From Aradus depressus (lineage: Eukaryota > Arthropoda > Insecta > Hemiptera > Aradidae), in contig OY759218.1 of NCBI GenBank assembly GCA_963662175.1, positions 12,826,001 through 12,890,000 of the forward strand: a stretch of 64,000 nucleotides of DNA. Direction: 5' to 3'. The notes beneath the pieces are model-generated. The model saw only the letters and a list, made by a program, of their open reading frames with translations. It was not told the origin of the DNA and made no database searches. Shown in pieces: positions 61,673-64,000 of the stretch. Made by a program: the position numbers and the translations under genes. The first letter of the stretch is position 1; each line of letters starts with the position of its first letter.

Positions 61673-64000
61673 ACCCAACGCCCACCGCCTAAAAAAATTA
61701 AACTGAATAATGTATATCGTGAGTGGCTGTCAACAGTTCTTCTTTTTCTTCTTCTTCTTCTTCTGTTAACCGTTATCCTTTTTTAGAGATCTTTACGGCA
61801 AGTAGGATTGGAACACTCCTTTTTCATCTGAATTATTCTATTGATGTTCACTGTCAGGTAGTTGTTCTGCTGAACGAGATGATTGTCGCAGACCTGCTCT
61901 TCGTTGCAGCTCCGTTTGGGGCAATGTTCATTTTCATCATCACTTGATCCACTTCACCGGACCTTCTCTTCATCCTAGTTTCGGGCTGGTTCAAAGATGT
62001 TGTTTCTTCCGTGTTTTAATGCTGAAGTCCCGGGGTCTAGTCGCTAGGCATGGTGCTCTCATCGTCCAGATTGGGAGGACTCGCCACTCGTGATACAAAC
62101 CCACCTCCAATAAAATCGTCCTGAGAGTGACGGTCGCCTTCTTCATCACTGTGGGGGTCAACATGATAGGGGGGATAAAATGGTACATCCTGGACTAACT
62201 TTTCTTGCACACAGCCAGTAACGTTCTCTTTATCCGTGAAAGAAGCTGTTACAACAGGAATAACGCTTTCGATAGAGCCAGACGGGGGCGGCGCATTAGG
62301 ATATACAGGAATATGGAGCGGGTGTCTTCCATCGTAATGTGGAGGGGTGTCACTGTTACATTCAAAATCTCTTCTTCGAAACCGTCGTTGCAGAGGCCAC
62401 AGTCCAAATGAAATGTGAGTACATACATAATACCGTGCTATGAAAAATTACCCTATGGTTCGATGTTCATCTTGGTGGAGGCATGGTGCTCTCATCGTCC
62501 AGATTGGGAGGACTCGCCACTCGTGATACAAACCCACCTCCAATAAAATCGTCCTGAGAGTGACGGTCGCCTTCTTCATCACTGTGGGGGTCATCATGAT
62601 AGGGGGGATAAAATGGTACAGCCTGGACTAACTTTTCTTGCACACAGCCAGTAACGTTCTCTTTATCTTGTGAGTTTTCTTGAGAGTGATTTTGGAAGTA
62701 TGTACAATAAGTACATGTGATCACAATAGTAGAGTAACAAAAACACTTGATCAAGCGGCTGTTCACTACCCCCGCCTCCTCAGAGAGGTCACGCCACCAG
62801 TGACGATTTAGTTGAGGCTTGTCCGGCGAGGACCTGACCAACATTAGCATTTGGATTCAATTTCGACTTGATGTGCTTTCCATCAGTCGAATCTGGGGTT
62901 CTGGAAGATGTCGAGACTTCGCTCATCTGATCAGTTTTATCATTTCTAGTATTCGACTGGTTCTCAGTGTGATTGTGTTCACTGTCTGCTGTATGTTTGC
63001 CAATATGTTTTTTATCCTCCGTATTTTCATAATTTGAATTCAAGCCGAATTTTTTCAATTCAATGATTTGATCATCTCTTTCTTTGCGATAGCGGCTGGT
63101 TTGGTTGGGTTGATGAGAATAAGGAGGTTGAGCCGTCGTTACAACATAGGTAGGCATAACCATCGTTTGCATGGGAGGAACTGGCCCACCATAGCCGGGT
63201 GTCTGGTGTGTGTGTGGCCTCGACTGGGTCGGCGTGCTCACTGACCTAGGAGTATAAGGCTTAGCGTTCGGGTTATAAACGAACTCTTTAGCATTTGGAT
63301 TCAATTTCGACTTGATGTGCTTTCACGAAAGTAACCTGTGCGCAAAGGTTAACAAGAGAAAACAAATTTACTTCATCTTATGGAGCCACTGAAAACTACG
63401 TTATTCTCACTAATTTTCATTCTGGGGCTGACTGTCTTGATCAACCATTATTAACTGCCGGAATCTTTTTACACAATTTTGGAGTTTTCTTGAGAGTGAT
63501 TTTGGAAGTAGCCCCTTTTTTAATTTCTTTATAACAGGTATCAGATAGACCTATTCGTGAAAATGACACTTTTACTATCTTATTTTCTTGAAACTCTACG
63601 TAAAATATAATTTCATTAAACCTTCTCTCTAGATCGACAATCCTAACAGACTGGTAGACCTCGCTCTTCTCAACGGGATAATCTTGTAGTCATTGTAGCA
63701 AGTGAAAATATAGGGTCGTAGCAGCCCCCCTGACATGTTCATAGAAGACTGTCACTGCACCTCCTGAGTTTGTGACGTAGTATTTTTTACACAATGACAT
63801 CGATGAACCTCCTCTGAAGAGAATTTCTCCTATTCACTAATTTTCATTCTGGGGCTGACTGTCTTGATCAACCATTATTAACTGCCGGAATCTTTTTACA
63901 CAATTTTGGAGTTTTCTTGAGAGTGATTTTGGAAGTAGCCCCTTTTTTAATTTCTTTATAACAGGTATCAGATAGACCTATTCGTGAAAATGACACTTTT
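61673..64000 (-). repeat. Array unit 8 (cut by window end)
   Basis: Shares CGATAGAGCC (about 62271) with unit 6. The ataxin-2-like frame is open. The full sub-repeat starts at 63686 and runs out of the window, so the array continues. Confidence 0.9.
62789..63304 (-). pseudogene. Ataxin-2-like PAM2 fragment, permuted (unit 8)
   Basis: Open and identical in protein to units 1-4. Confidence 0.7.

Larger units (their letters stand above)
40610..64000 (-). repeat. Tandem array of a composite, exon-bearing unit (eight copies seen, open to the right)
   Basis: Units begin with ACCCAACGCCCACCGCC at 40610, 42031, 44473, 46915, 53493, 56362, 59231 and 61673. Steps are 1421 (first, internally deleted), 2442, 2442, 6578 (2442 + 3 + 4133 of LINE and TSD), 2869, 2869 and 2442. 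Sequence is nearly identical between copies. All coding-like pieces read on the minus strand: an unknown domain after a splice acceptor, an ataxin-2-like permuted PAM2 region, and two copies of an acidic Pro-rich tail. The array reaches the window end. It resembles a satellite made from gene fragments. Assembly error in copy number cannot be excluded. Confidence 0.93.

Overview
This is a window of eukaryotic nuclear DNA, almost certainly from an arthropod and probably an insect. It is AT-rich and intron-rich, with GT-AG introns, a tRNA-derived SINE family, CR1/L2-like LINEs, Ty3/gypsy relics and a pogo/Tigger-like DNA transposon. Nothing bacterial is visible.

Region 1 (2513-29774, minus strand) is dominated by one large gene that I could assemble exon by exon. 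It encodes Contactin, the insect form with an N-terminal C-type lectin domain, six Ig domains, four fibronectin type III domains and a C-terminal hydrophobic tail of GPI-anchor type. All 22 coding exons have consensus splice sites and matching phases. They sum to 3675 nt (1224 residues plus stop). An upstream non-coding exon donor is visible at 29774. The introns are full of mobile DNA: SINEs on both strands, a short TIR element family (ends CTTCCCCAG, TA target duplications), a 5'-truncated LINE, a decayed pogo/Tigger element with its TIRs, a 295-bp insertion with a 5-bp target duplication, and a gypsy pol scrap. One intron (16337-20520) also holds, on the plus strand, a promoter-like stretch, a short ATG exon and a tandemly triplicated exon unit. 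It could be a small nested gene with duplicated, possibly alternative, exons.

Region 2 (29775-36240) is gene-poor. It holds a 39-bp repeat, a 3-kb satellite-like field derived from the body of the SINE, degenerate short repeats, a roughly 190-bp satellite with C-rich stretches, and a diverged AT-rich repeat.

Region 3 (36240-39740) contains the 3' end of a gypsy element directly abutting a poly-glutamine coding segment, plus a LINE fragment (ORF1 and the start of the endonuclease) of a second LINE family.

Region 4 (40610 to the window end at 64000) is the most unusual part. It is a tandem array of a composite unit seen eight times, in lengths of 2015, 2442 or 2869 bp between equivalent points. 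The lengths differ exactly by a 427-bp internal sub-repeat. Each unit joins several apparently coding pieces, all on the minus strand. These include an ataxin-2-like PAM2 segment whose order is circularly permuted, two copies of an acidic Pro-rich protein tail, and an unknown domain preceded by a good splice acceptor. A CR1/L2-like LINE with an intact 934-residue ORF2 has inserted in unit 4, with an 11-bp target duplication. The copies are almost identical. The array is therefore either young or homogenised, and its copy number needs confirmation with long reads.
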